From contig NZ_JACHTF010000013.1 of assembly GCF_014145325.1 (NCBI RefSeq), positions 1-64,000 on the forward strand: a DNA stretch of 64,000 bases. The letters run 5' to 3'. Positions within the stretch are counted from its first letter, which is position 1; each line of letters starts with the position of its first letter. The notes below the pieces were generated by a model. It saw only the letters and a program-made list of their open reading frames with translations, had not been told where the DNA came from and ran no database searches. The stretch is from Marilutibacter spongiae. Its GTDB lineage: Bacteria > Pseudomonadota > Gammaproteobacteria > Xanthomonadales > Xanthomonadaceae. The position numbers and the translations under genes were made by a program. This document shows, piece after piece, positions 51,226 to 60,689 of the stretch.

Positions 51226-52413
51226 GTGACCCGATCCACCCTCCCCGAACCCGATGCCGGCGCGCTGGCCCACAGCGCCCGCCTGGCCGCCCACCTGCGT
51301 GCCGAGATCCAGGCCGCCGAAGGCGCCGCCATCCCCTTCTCGCGTTTCATGGAACTGGCGCTGTACGCACCGGGACTGGGGTACTACAGCGCCGGCGCCG
51401 ACAAGTTCGGCGAGGGCGGCGACTTCGTCACCGCTCCGGAGCTGGGGCCGGTGTTCGCGGCCTGCGTGGCCGAGGCGTTGGCCCCGGTGCTGCAGCAGAT
51501 CGGGCCGGAGGCCTTGTTCCTGGAGTTGGGAGGCGGCACCGGGGCCTTCGCCGAGGTCGCGCTCAAGCGCCTGACCGAACTCGACGCCCTGCCGGACCGC
51601 TACGCCATCCTCGAGCCCAGTGCGGACCTGCGTGCACGCCAGCGCGATCGCCTGCGCCAGCGGCTGCCGCCGCCGCTGTTCGACCTGGTCGAGTGGCTCG
51701 ACGGCCCCTTCCCGCACGACTGGCAGGGCGTGCTGTTCGCCAACGAGGTGATCGACGCGCTGCCGACGCCGCGTTTCGGCATCGTCGACGGCGAAGTCCA
51801 CGAAGAGCACGTCGTGATCGACGGCGAAGGCTTCGCGCGGATCAGCCGGCCGGCCGACGGCTTCCTCGCCAATGCCGTGCGCCACCTGGAGCAACGCCTG
51901 GAGCGCCGCTTCGCCGATGGCTACCGGTCCGAGCTGTTGCCGCAGCTGCCGTACTGGATCCAGGCGGTCTCCGGCGGCATGAAGCGCGGCGCGATGCTTT
52001 TCGTCGACTATGGCTATCCGCGTGCGGAGTACTACCTGCCCGAGCGCGACGACGGCACCCTGCGCGCCTTCTACCGGCAGCACGTGCACGCCGACCCGCT
52101 GCGCTGGCCGGGCCTGCAGGACATCACCGCCTCGGTCGACTTCACCGCCCTGGCCGAGGCCGGGGTGGGCGCCGGCTTCGACTTCACCGGCTACTGCTCG
52201 CAGGCCAGCTTCCTGATGGGCAATGGCATGGCCGGCGTGCTGGAGCGAATCGAACGCATCGCCGACGAGGGCGAGCGCCTGCGCCGCACCGAAGAGGTGA
52301 AGAAGCTCACCTTGCCCAGCGCGATGGGCGAGCGTTTCCAGGTGATGGGCTTCGAGAAGGAGGTCGAGTTCGGCGCTGCCTTCCTTGCCGGCGACCTGAG
52401 CTTCCGTCTGTGA
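51226..52413 (+). CDS. MidA/NDUFAF7-like SAM-dependent methyltransferase
   Basis: The 395-residue protein (GTG start) has FSRFMELALYAPGLGYYSAGADKFGEGGDFVTAPELGPVF, a hallmark of the NDUFAF7/MidA (DUF185) family, and the SAM motif FLELGGGTGAFAEVAL, then NEVIDALPTPRF. The mitochondrial relative methylates an Arg on a complex I subunit; the bacterial substrate is not known. Followed closely by the VanZ-like gene. Confidence 0.9.
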   Translation: MTRSTLPEPDAGALAHSARLAAHLRAEIQAAEGAAIPFSRFMELALYAPGLGYYSAGADKFGEGGDFVTAPELGPVFAACVAEALAPVLQQIGPEALFLELGGGTGAFAEVALKRLTELDALPDRYAILEPSADLRARQRDRLRQRLPPPLFDLVEWLDGPFPHDWQGVLFANEVIDALPTPRFGIVDGEVHEEHVVIDGEGFARISRPADGFLANAVRHLEQRLERRFADGYRSELLPQLPYWIQAVSGGMKRGAMLFVDYGYPRAEYYLPERDDGTLRAFYRQHVHADPLRWPGLQDITASVDFTALAEAGVGAGFDFTGYCSQASFLMGNGMAGVLERIERIADEGERLRRTEEVKKLTLPSAMGERFQVMGFEKEVEFGAAFLAGDLSFRL

Positions 52414-52423
52414 GCCGCCGCCG

Positions 52424-52855
52424 ATGAGGCCGGTCCTGCGCCCGCTGCGCTGGCCCCGGACCTGGTTCTGCGCCTGGCTGTTTTTCGTCGCCGGGGTGGC
52501 GGTGGCCTCGCTGCTGCCGGCGCGCGACCTGCCGCCGTTGCCGTTCGAAGGGGTCGACAAGCTCGAACACCTGCTCGCCTACGCGGCGATGGCGACCGGC
52601 GCGGTCATGCTGTTCGCCTCGCGCCGCACCCATGCCGCGGTGGCGCTCGCCCTGGTCGCGATGGGCATCGCCCTTGAGTTCGCGCAGGGTGCGCTGACCG
52701 ACTCGCGCATGGCCGATGGCGCCGATGCCCTGGCCAATGCGCTCGGGGTGGCCGTGGGCTGGGGACTGGGCCGCACGCCGGTTGCCCGCGGACTGCGGGT
52801 CCTGGAGCGCTGGCTGCCCGGCGGTACGGGCACGCAAGGACGCAGCGCGTCCTGA
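52424..52855 (+). CDS. VanZ-like family membrane protein
   Basis: The 143-residue protein has three to four short membrane segments with KLEHLLAYAAMATGAVMLF and EFAQGALTDSRMADGADALANALGVAVG, the VanZ-like pattern (HxxxY..., (S)R..D..DxxxNxxG). Starts 10 nt after the methyltransferase stop; probably co-transcribed. Function unknown. Confidence 0.85.
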   Translation: MRPVLRPLRWPRTWFCAWLFFVAGVAVASLLPARDLPPLPFEGVDKLEHLLAYAAMATGAVMLFASRRTHAAVALALVAMGIALEFAQGALTDSRMADGADALANALGVAVGWGLGRTPVARGLRVLERWLPGGTGTQGRSAS

Positions 52856-52986
52856 GCTTCGACCCGGGCCGTGACCGCGATCACTCCGCGCGGCTGCGGG
52901 CACTTGCGGCGACGTTAAAAAATGGTGAATCTACGGCCGCCTGACAGGGGGGTCGGGCGTCACCATCACAACGAAAGGAATCGCCC

Positions 52987-55476
52987 ATGATTGCCCGTCC
53001 TTCCCGGCTCGCGCTCGCCGTCGCCGCATCGCTGGCCGCCATCCTCGCGCCGGCCCATGCCCAGCAGGCCGAAGACGCCGCCACCACCCTCGACCGGATC
53101 GAAGTGACCGGCTCGCGCGTCCTCGGGCGTACCGCCGAGGAGACCGCGGCCCCGGTCGACATCATCGGACGCGAGGAAATCGAATCCACCGGCGCGATGG
53201 AAGTGGGCCAGATCCTGCAGATGCTGGAGCCCTCGTTCAATTTCTCGCGCACCTTCGTGTCCGACGGCACCGACATCCTGCGCCCGGCCACGCTGCGCGC
53301 GCTGGGCCCGGACCAGGTGCTCGTGCTCGTCAACGGCAAGCGCCGCCACCAGCAGGCCCTGGTCAACGTGCAGCAGACCATCGGGCGCGGCTCGGCCGGC
53401 ACCGACATCAACGCGATCCCGGTGTCCTCGATCGAGCGCATCGAAGTGCTGCGAGACGGCGCCGCCGCGCAGTACGGCTCGGACGCGATCTCCGGCGTGA
53501 TCAACATCATCCTGAAGAAGCAGACCGACCACACCGACGTCGTCGTCGAGGGATCGCAGTACTACGCCGGCGACGGCGAGATGCTGCACGGCTCGGTCAA
53601 CACCGGCTTCAAGCTCGGCGCGGACGGCGGCTTCCTCAACCTCTCGGCCGAGGCCCGCAACCGCAACGAGACCAATCGCGCCGGTCCCGACAGCCTGCGC
53701 GTCGATCCCCCGCGCGTGACCCAGCGGCTGGGCGACGCCGACGCCAAGGACCAGTACCTGTGGTTCAACGGCGGGCTGCCGGTCGGTGGCGGCGAGCTGT
53801 ATGCCTTCGGCGGCCTGTCCCGGCGCGAGGGCGACTCGTCGGGCTTCTTCCGCAGCGCCGGCGACAACCGCACCGTGCCGGACCTGTATCCCGACGGCTT
53901 CCTGCCCAACATCCTGACCACGGTCGACGACGGTTCGATCGCGGTGGGCTACCGCGCGCCGCTGGGCAACACCTGGGACTGGGACATCTCGGTCAACCAC
54001 GGTCGCAGCCGCTTCGGTTTCGAGGAAGGCAACTCGGTCAACGTATCGTGGTGGTACGAGCCGATCGATCCGGCCGATCCCTCCGCCGGCATCTACGCCG
54101 ACTCCCCGACCCAGGCCGACACCGGCAAGCTCGAGTACGACCAGACCACCTTCAACCTCGACTTCCGCGGCAGCGTGGGGGGCTTCAACGGCGAGCCGCT
54201 GTACCTGGGCACGGGCCTGGAGTACCGCCGCGAGAACTATGCGATCCGCGCCGGCGACCCGGTGTCCTACAGCTATGGGCGCACCAACGATCGCGGCATC
54301 GACATCGTCGGCCAGACCGGCGATATCGCGCAGCCGGGCATGCAGGGCTTCCCCGGCTTCTCGCCGACCGAGGCCGTCGACGAGGGGCGCCACAACGTGG
54401 CGGCGTACCTGGACGCGGAGACCAACCTCAGCGAACGCTTCCTGCTCGGCGCCGCCGTGCGCTTCGAGGACTACTCCGACTTCGGCAACACCACGACCGG
54501 GAAGCTGTCGGCGCGCTTCGACGCGACCGAGGCCTTCGCCGTGCGCGGCACGGTCTCCACCGGGTTCCGCGCACCCGGCGTGCAGCAGCTGTTCTACGGC
54601 CAGCGCTCGACCAACCTCAACGCCGCCGGCGTGCTGACCGACACCCTCACCGCGCGCCAGGACAGCGACGTCACCCGAGCCTTCGGCATCGAGCCCCTGC
54701 AGGAAGAAACCTCGACGAGTGGCTCGCTGGGCTTCGTCATCACCCCGAACGATCGCTTCTCGCTGACCGTCGACCTGTTCCGCATCGACATCGACGACCG
54801 CATCATCTTCTCGAGCAACATCCAGCCCGAGTCGGTCGGCACCGATGGCAACCCCTGCGCGGTCGACAACGCCAACTGCCCGATCAGCGCGATCCTCGAC
54901 CCGATCGGTGTCGGCCAGGTGTTGTTCTTCACCAACGCCATCGACACCCGCACCACCGGCCTGGACATCGTCGCCAACCACAACACCGAGTTCCAGGGCG
55001 GTTCGACGCTCAACCTCACCGCATTGCTGCATTTCAACGAGACCGAAGTGACCGCGCGCCGCTCGCAGTCGCCGATCCTCTCGCCCGAGGCGCTGTTCGA
55101 CGACACCCAGGTGACCCTGCTCGAGGAAGGCCAGCCGGGCGAGCACCACGTGCTGCAGGCCATCTGGGGCAAGGATGCGTGGCAGCTCACCGGCCGCGCG
55201 AACTACTACGGGTCGGTTGCCGGCGAAGGCTTCACCCCGGGTATCAAGCAGACCTGGGGCGGCAAGACCCTGTTCGACCTGGCGGTGCGCTATTCGTTCT
55301 CCGACGCCCTGGCCCTGACCGTGGGCGGCAACAACATCTTCGACACCTATCCCGACAAGTGGGACGCGGTCGACGGCGCTCCGTTCCCGCAACTGGGCTT
55401 CAAGTACGGCTGGGAGACCTTGCCGTTCGGCATGAATGGCGGTAGTTATTACATGCGGCTGAACTACAGGTTCTGA
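52987..55476 (+). CDS. TonB-dependent outer-membrane receptor
   Basis: The 829-residue receptor has a signal peptide (1-25, AHAQ), a TonB-box-like LDRIEVTGSRV, a plug domain (DIIGREEIESTG; LRALGPDQVLVLVNGKRRHQ; RGSAGTDINAIPVSSIERIEVLRDGAAAQYGSDAISGVINIIL) and a C-terminal beta-barrel ending in MRLNYRF (terminal Phe). Ligand unknown; no neighbouring transport or degradation genes point to it. A terminator follows. Confidence 0.95.
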   Translation: MIARPSRLALAVAASLAAILAPAHAQQAEDAATTLDRIEVTGSRVLGRTAEETAAPVDIIGREEIESTGAMEVGQILQMLEPSFNFSRTFVSDGTDILRPATLRALGPDQVLVLVNGKRRHQQALVNVQQTIGRGSAGTDINAIPVSSIERIEVLRDGAAAQYGSDAISGVINIILKKQTDHTDVVVEGSQYYAGDGEMLHGSVNTGFKLGADGGFLNLSAEARNRNETNRAGPDSLRVDPPRVTQRLGDADAKDQYLWFNGGLPVGGGELYAFGGLSRREGDSSGFFRSAGDNRTVPDLYPDGFLPNILTTVDDGSIAVGYRAPLGNTWDWDISVNHGRSRFGFEEGNSVNVSWWYEPIDPADPSAGIYADSPTQADTGKLEYDQTTFNLDFRGSVGGFNGEPLYLGTGLEYRRENYAIRAGDPVSYSYGRTNDRGIDIVGQTGDIAQPGMQGFPGFSPTEAVDEGRHNVAAYLDAETNLSERFLLGAAVRFEDYSDFGNTTTGKLSARFDATEAFAVRGTVSTGFRAPGVQQLFYGQRSTNLNAAGVLTDTLTARQDSDVTRAFGIEPLQEETSTSGSLGFVITPNDRFSLTVDLFRIDIDDRIIFSSNIQPESVGTDGNPCAVDNANCPISAILDPIGVGQVLFFTNAIDTRTTGLDIVANHNTEFQGGSTLNLTALLHFNETEVTARRSQSPILSPEALFDDTQVTLLEEGQPGEHHVLQAIWGKDAWQLTGRANYYGSVAGEGFTPGIKQTWGGKTLFDLAVRYSFSDALALTVGGNNIFDTYPDKWDAVDGAPFPQLGFKYGWETLPFGMNGGSYYMRLNYRF

Positions 55477-55498
55477 CCCGACGACAGCAGGGGGAGGG

Positions 55499-55536
55499 AT
55501 GCCGGGCGGTGGGGAGACTGCCCGGCATCACTTTTT
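55499..55536 (+). terminator. Intrinsic terminator of the TonB receptor gene
   Basis: The arms atgccgggc and gcccggcat, 12-nt loop, then cacttttt. 22 nt after the stop. Confidence 0.85.
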
Positions 55537-55641
55537 CGGACAGGCGCCGGGCCCTTTCGTGCCGCCCGACGCCGCCCAATCCGCCGGCCGAATCTCATCG
55601 GGGTCGCATTGCCGTAGCAACTGTGTTCGTCAGATGGCGAT

Positions 55642-55732
55642 GTAGGGTGGGTAGAGCCGAAGGCGAAACCCACCGTCGCGACGCTGCACGCACGACGCGC
55701 GATGGGTTTTGCTTCGCGCTACCCATCCTACG
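55642..55732. repeat. ~90-bp inverted-repeat element, copy 4
   Basis: The left arm is identical over about 34 nt to copy 2 (6692-6725). The right arm gatgggttttgcttcgcgct ends acccatcctacg, as in copies 1 and 3. Confidence 0.8.
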
Positions 55733-55822
55733 AGGCGCGTGGGATCGCGAGGCAACCGCAAAGGCGACTCGCCTCGCAGCCCGGGTAATCGAAGCGCACC
55801 CACCGAAAGTTGGAAAGGCCTC

Positions 55823-55847
55823 GTGCAATAAGCGAAGCGCATTGCAC
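55823..55847. repeat. Perfect hairpin gtgcaat / attgcac with AAGCGAAGCGC core
   Basis: A 7-bp perfect stem encloses aagcgaagcgc, the same core as at 7071 but with a different stem. A related hairpin (ggtgcaa / ttgcacc) lies at 55992-56019. Confidence 0.6.
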
Positions 55848-55940
55848 CATGGGCCGCCGAAGGCACGCCAAGCCCTCGCATCCATAGGATGGATCGAGCG
55901 AAGCGATAGCCACCACCGGCGCGCGCATGACCGCCGCGCC

Positions 55941-55974
55941 AAAGGCTGGATTCCAGCGTTCGCTGGAATGACCG
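55941..55974. repeat. aaaggctggat hairpin, variant attccagcg / cgctggaat
   Basis: A perfect 9-bp stem (55950-55958 with 55961-55969) and TT loop are flanked by aaaggctgg and gaccg. It differs from the copy at 56137 by paired changes in both arms. Confidence 0.7.
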
Positions 55975-56136
55975 TCAGGGGGCCGCCGTAGGGTGCAAGA
56001 AAGCAAAGCGCATTGCACCGCACCTCGGCCCCGTGGGTCGGGCGCAAGGCGGTGACCCGCGGCTCGACCCCGTCATCGCGTGTTGCGATGCCGGTGGCTG
56101 TGCGCGCCGGGCGCGAGAGGCGAAGGTCGACTCACC

Positions 56137-56169
56137 AAAGGCTGGATCCCAGCGTTCGCTGGGATGACG
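56137..56169. repeat. aaaggctggat hairpin, variant atcccagcg / cgctgggat
   Basis: A perfect 9-bp stem (56146-56154 with 56157-56165) and TT loop with the same flanks as the 55941 copy. Confidence 0.7.
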
Positions 56170-56294
56170 AGATGAGGGTGCAAGGCGTGGCGCGACGACG
56201 TAGCGCCGTAGGGTGCAATCGAGCAAGGGGATAAGGGTTCTCCGTCTTATCCGGACGTGACCTTGCCCGTCAACGCGGCGATGCCGGTTGGATC

Positions 56295-57521
56295 TCAATC
56301 ACCCCGGGGGGCGGCTGCGATCGCGGCGATGCGCGCGCGGCGCAGGGCTTCGCCGACCTCGGGGCCGGAACGGCCTTCCGCGACATCGCGGGCGCGCACG
56401 GCACAGGCGGCGGCGAATGCCGCGCGCAGGCCGGCTGCCTGCGGGTAGGGGGATTGCTCAAGGCCGGTCCGGCCGCGTTTGTCGGCCTCGCACACCGTGG
56501 CCAGGCCTTCGATGCGGCCGGGGTTTCGGAAGCCGTCGCAGCGGGCGATGAGGTCGTGCACGGTGGCGGCGCGCAACTCCATGAACCGGTGCACGTTGAG
56601 ATGCTCCCGGCAGGCGACGGTGGCGAGCTGGCGGTGCTCGGCGGGCATCTTCAGGCGCTCGCACAGCGCGGTCAGAGGCGCCAGGCCGGCATGTTCGTGG
56701 CCGACGTGCGCGGGAAGACGGTCGGTTGGGGTCAAGGCCTTGCCGAGGTCGTGGACCAGCGCCGCGAAACCGATAACGTCGTCGCCGGGCGCCAGTCGCG
56801 CGGCCATGTCGCAGACCAGTTCGACGTGGATGCCGGTGTCCACTTCGGGGTGGTACTCGGCCCGTTGAGGGACGCCGTACAGGGCGTCGACCTCGGGCAG
56901 CACCACCGCGAGCGCACCGCAGTCGCGCAGGGTGCGCAGGAAGGCCGAGGGCGCGGCGGTGCGCAGGGCGCCGCGCAGCTCCTGCCAGACGCGCTCGGGG
57001 ACCAGTGACGACAGCTCGCCGGAGGCGACCATGCGCTGCATCATCGCGCGCGTCTCGTCGGCGACGGTGAACCCCAGCGGCGCGAACCGCGCCATGAAGC
57101 GCGCCGCGCGCAGCACGCGCAGCGGGTCTTCCTCGAAGGCGGGGCCGACATGGCGCAGCACGCGCGCGCGAATGTCCGCCGCGCCGCCGAAGGGGTCTAC
57201 GAGCATGCCGTCGGCGGCTTCGGCGATGGCGTTGATGGTGAAATCGCGACGGACCAGGTCGTCTTCCAGCGTCACCGTCGGGTCGGCGTGGACGACGAAG
57301 CCGCCATGGCCGCGGCCGCTCTTGCGCTCGGTGCGCGCCAGCGCGTGTTCCTCGCCGGTGTCCGGGTGCAGGAACACCGGGAAGTCGCGGCCGACCTGGC
57401 GGAAGCCGCGCGCGCGCATCGCGTCGGGCGTGCTGCCGACCACCACCCAGTCGCGGTCGCCGGGCGACAGCCCCAGCAGGCGGTCGCGCACGGCGCCTCC
57501 GACGAGGTAGGTCGTGCTCAT
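56295..57521 (-). CDS. cca: tRNA nucleotidyltransferase (CCA-adding), multifunctional
   Basis: The 408-residue enzyme adds or repairs the 3' CCA of tRNAs. The class II motif [22 protein letters not shown] (catalytic acidic pair), [23 protein letters not shown] and a C-terminal HD domain ([22 protein letters not shown]), as in E. coli-type Cca with phosphohydrolase activity. It is the last gene of the slt / NDUFA9-like / cca operon. Confidence 0.95.
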   Translation of the reverse strand: MSTTYLVGGAVRDRLLGLSPGDRDWVVVGSTPDAMRARGFRQVGRDFPVFLHPDTGEEHALARTERKSGRGHGGFVVHADPTVTLEDDLVRRDFTINAIAEAADGMLVDPFGGAADIRARVLRHVGPAFEEDPLRVLRAARFMARFAPLGFTVADETRAMMQRMVASGELSSLVPERVWQELRGALRTAAPSAFLRTLRDCGALAVVLPEVDALYGVPQRAEYHPEVDTGIHVELVCDMAARLAPGDDVIGFAALVHDLGKALTPTDRLPAHVGHEHAGLAPLTALCERLKMPAEHRQLATVACREHLNVHRFMELRAATVHDLIARCDGFRNPGRIEGLATVCEADKRGRTGLEQSPYPQAAGLRAAFAAACAVRARDVAEGRSGPEVGEALRRARIAAIAAAPRGD

Positions 57522-57531
57522 CGCGCCGCGC

Positions 57532-58467
57532 TCATCCGGCTTCGTCCAGGCCGAGGATCGCGGGCACGCGCTCCACCACCGGCGTCGCGGTGATGCCCAG
57601 CCGCGCCAGTCCGTCCTCGATGCTGACCGAATCCAGTTGCAGCGAGCGCCAGTTGTCGCGGCTGATGGGCTTGCCGGGCAGGAACTCGCCGACGTTGGCC
57701 TGCAGGCGCCCGAGCGCGTCCGGCAGGGGCAGGACCAGGCGATGGCGCCCGCGCGCCCGCGCGGTGAGGCGGATGATGTCGGCCAGGTCGAGCACGTCGG
57801 GCCCGACCAGCGGATAGGTCTGGTGGATGCTGGCCGGATTGCCGAGCGCGCGCGCGAAGGCTTCGACGACGTCGCCGATCCACACCGGCTGGAACTTCGC
57901 GTCGGCGCGCCCGACCGGCAGCACGGGGGCGAAGCGCAGCAGGCCATCGAAGCGGCAGAACAGGCCATCGCCCGGACCGGCGATCACCGAGGGCTGGAAC
58001 AGGGTCCAGTCCAGCCGCGATGCGCGCACCTCGCGCTCGGCGTGGCCGCGCGCCTGCAGGTAGTGGCTCTCGCCCTTGCCGGCGTGCAGCGCGCTCATCT
58101 GCAGCAGGCGACGCACGCCGTTGTCGTGCATCGCGGTGAGCAGCGAACGCGTCAAGGCGGTGAACACGCGCTCGAAGCCTTCGCCGCTGTCGCCCTTTTC
58201 GTTGAGGATGCCGACGAGGTTGACGACGGCGTCGGCATCGTCGAGCACCGCACGCAGGAAGCCGACGTCGTGCACGTCGCCTTCCAGCAGGCTGGCGTCG
58301 CGTGTGAGGCGTGCGCGGCGGGCCTGGTACTCGGCGGGTGCCTTGCCGGGACCGCGGCTGAGCACGGTCACGCGCGCGCCATCGTCGAGCAGGCGCTGGA
58401 CCAGCGGGCGGCCGACGAAGCCGGTGCCGCCGAGGACGACGACATGGGTGGCGGGCGTGGTGGCCAT
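57532..58467 (-). CDS. NDUFA9-like NAD(P)-binding SDR
   Basis: The 311-residue atypical SDR has [62 protein letters not shown] and [17 protein letters not shown], typical of the complex I NDUFA9 subunit-like family. It overlaps the slt stop (ATGA) and precedes cca by 10 bp. Cofactor binding is likely; substrate unknown. A second, divergent family member is at 8739-9722. Confidence 0.85.
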   Translation of the reverse strand: MATTPATHVVVLGGTGFVGRPLVQRLLDDGARVTVLSRGPGKAPAEYQARRARLTRDASLLEGDVHDVGFLRAVLDDADAVVNLVGILNEKGDSGEGFERVFTALTRSLLTAMHDNGVRRLLQMSALHAGKGESHYLQARGHAEREVRASRLDWTLFQPSVIAGPGDGLFCRFDGLLRFAPVLPVGRADAKFQPVWIGDVVEAFARALGNPASIHQTYPLVGPDVLDLADIIRLTARARGRHRLVLPLPDALGRLQANVGEFLPGKPISRDNWRSLQLDSVSIEDGLARLGITATPVVERVPAILGLDEAG

Positions 58468-60515
58468 CAACCTGCCTCCGCCGGGGCATGCGTGCCGGCG
58501 TCGCACACGAAGTGCTTGCGCGGCCCGTCGACGCGGCCGCGCATGCGATCGCCCAGGGTGAGCGCGTCGCCGTCCAGCTTCCAGTCGTAGATCACGCTGA
58601 AGGCCAGCACGCGGGCGACGTACTCGCGCGTTTCCCGGTAGCTCACCGTCTCGATCCAGAAGTCCGGGTCCATCCCCGGGCGCTGGGTGCGCCAGCGCAG
58701 CAGCGGCGTGGGGCCGGCGTTGTAGCCGGCGATGGCGAAATAGGGCTGGCCGCCGTTCTCGTCCATCATCTGCCGCAGGTAGGCGCTGCCGAGGATGATG
58801 TTGGTGTCCGCGTCGTACAGGCTCTGCGCGCCGCCCCAGGGCAAGCCCAGGCGCGCGGCGACGCTCGCCCCCGTACCCGGCAGGATCTGCATGAGGCCCA
58901 GGGCGTTGGCGGGGGAGCGCGCGCGCGGATTGAACGTGCTCTCGGCGCGGATCTCGGCGGCGATCCAGGCCGGGTCCAGGCGGTTCTTCGCCGCCTCGCG
59001 GCGCAGGGTGGCGTCGTGGTGCAACGGGAAGCGCAGGTCGTACAGGCGGCGCTCGTCCTCGTTCTTGAGGTCGAGGCCGAACACCGCGCGGTCGAACCAG
59101 CCATTGGCCAGTGCGTAGTCCACCGCCACCAGGCGCTCGGCGTCGCTGAAGCGCGAACGCGCGTCCTTCCATTCGGCCGCGGCCCAGCCCGGCTGCTCGA
59201 GCCGCGCCAACAGGACCGCGCGCCGGAGGGCGTCGTCGCCGGTCACCCGGGCGACGGTCGCGGCCGGTGCGTCCGGCTGCCACGGGCACAGCGTGTAGGG
59301 CTGCTGGAGGCGGTCGGCGGCGAGGAAGCCATGGAAGTCGCTGTTGCCCGCGGCGAGGCCGTACAGGCGTTTCGCGGCCGCGGCGTCCCCGGCCTTCTCG
59401 GCCAGCCGCGCCTCGAAGTACTGCCAGCGCGATTCGTTGCGTTGCGCGTCGCCCATCTTGCGTACCGCCGCCAGCGCGGCAGGCCAGTCCGAGCGCGACA
59501 TCGCCTCGCGCACGCGCCATTCGTGCAGGCGCGGGTCGTAGCTGGCGGCAGGCACGGCGGCCAGGCGCCGCGCCGAGTCGGGCAGGTAGGAGGCCACCGT
59601 CCACAGCGCGACCTGGTACAGCACGCGGCCACGATCGGCCTCGCTGAAATCCAGGGCGCGGGCGTACTGCGGCAATTGCGCCTCGGCGGCGTCGGGGTCG
59701 GCCTTGCCCAGGCGCGCCAGGCCCTGGGAGGCGACCAGCCGGCTGCGCGCGGTCTTCGGCCAGGACAGCGCGCGCGGATGCGGCGCGTCGAGGAAGGCGG
59801 CGTAATCGTTGGCCAGCGCCTGCTGCTCGGCGGGCAGGCCACGGGCGATGCTGCGCATGACGCCCGGTTGCCACGCCTCGGCGGCCAGGTCGAAGCGTTG
59901 CCAGCGCAGCTCCGGCGTCAGGCCACCGCGCGCGGCCAGGGCCGCGAACGGCGGATCGCAGGCATCGGGCAGCGACTCGCCGCTGCGGGTCCAGATGGCC
60001 TGCGCGCGCGCATTCCAGTCGCCCGACGCCTGTCCGGTGGCCTGTTCCGCCTGCAGCCGCTGGCAGGCCAGTGCGGTGCCGTCGACGCCGTCGCGCCAGG
60101 CGGCATTGAAGGCCGGCCAGTCCTCGCGGCGGGCGAGCTGGGCCAGCCAGGCCTTGCGGAAGGTCTCGGCGACCGGGCGGCCCTCGTGGCGCGCCAGGAA
60201 GGCTTCGGCGCGATCGCGTGGGACGGTGTCCAGGTCCCGTGCGAGGCTGGCGTACTCGATCCACGGGTACAGGGGATGGTCGGCGAGATCGCCGTAGGCG
60301 CTCGCGTCGAAACGGCCGGCCCGCGCGGCGTCGATCGCTTCGCCGACGCGCGGCAGGCGCGGGTCGGCGAGCGGCTGCATCGACGAGGCGCGCGCGGCCG
60401 GGCTGGCCGATGCGGCGATCACGGCCGGTGCGGGGGAAGACTGTGCGCAGCCGGCCGCCGCGAGGGCGGCAAGGGCAAGCGCGACGATGGCATGTCGGGG
60501 GAGGGGGGCGCTCAT
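58467..60515 (-). CDS. slt: Soluble lytic murein transglycosylase (Slt70-like)
   Basis: The 682-residue periplasmic enzyme cleaves peptidoglycan with 1,6-anhydro product formation. It starts with a lipobox-like signal (LAALAAAGCAQ), a long alpha-superhelical U-domain (residues ~60-490), and a C-terminal SLT domain with catalytic Glu in AEIRAESTFNPRARSPANALGLMQILPGTG and IAGYNAGPTPLLRW. The Cys suggests a lipoprotein form. First gene of the operon with the SDR and cca. Confidence 0.93.
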   Translation of the reverse strand: MSAPLPRHAIVALALAALAAAGCAQSSPAPAVIAASASPAARASSMQPLADPRLPRVGEAIDAARAGRFDASAYGDLADHPLYPWIEYASLARDLDTVPRDRAEAFLARHEGRPVAETFRKAWLAQLARREDWPAFNAAWRDGVDGTALACQRLQAEQATGQASGDWNARAQAIWTRSGESLPDACDPPFAALAARGGLTPELRWQRFDLAAEAWQPGVMRSIARGLPAEQQALANDYAAFLDAPHPRALSWPKTARSRLVASQGLARLGKADPDAAEAQLPQYARALDFSEADRGRVLYQVALWTVASYLPDSARRLAAVPAASYDPRLHEWRVREAMSRSDWPAALAAVRKMGDAQRNESRWQYFEARLAEKAGDAAAAKRLYGLAAGNSDFHGFLAADRLQQPYTLCPWQPDAPAATVARVTGDDALRRAVLLARLEQPGWAAAEWKDARSRFSDAERLVAVDYALANGWFDRAVFGLDLKNEDERRLYDLRFPLHHDATLRREAAKNRLDPAWIAAEIRAESTFNPRARSPANALGLMQILPGTGASVAARLGLPWGGAQSLYDADTNIILGSAYLRQMMDENGGQPYFAIAGYNAGPTPLLRWRTQRPGMDPDFWIETVSYRETREYVARVLAFSVIYDWKLDGDALTLGDRMRGRVDGPRKHFVCDAGTHAPAEAG

Positions 60516-60689
60516 CCGCCGACTATAGCCGAGCGCATATGAAGCCTTTGACGATGCGCGTGCCCCCATGCGCCATGCAGGTCACGCCGCACGCGGGCAC
60601 GCATCACGCCGCGGCATCGTGGGCTCGGCGGCGGTGCGCGCAGCGTCGCCTTCCCGTACCCTTCACGCGACTCGACGCCGGTGCCGACC

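Larger units (their letters stand above)
55477..56294. other. Repeat-rich gap between the TonB receptor and cca
   Basis: This 818-bp gap has no credible gene. It holds the receptor's terminator, a fourth ~90-bp inverted-repeat element, two intact aaaggctggat hairpins and several hairpins with AAGCGAAGCGC-type cores, in a mosaic like the one at 6.5-7.5 kb. Confidence 0.8.

Noticed and set aside
58488-60542. 684-codon plus-strand frame opposite slt
   Set aside because: Antisense shadow; slt has full transglycosylase motifs.
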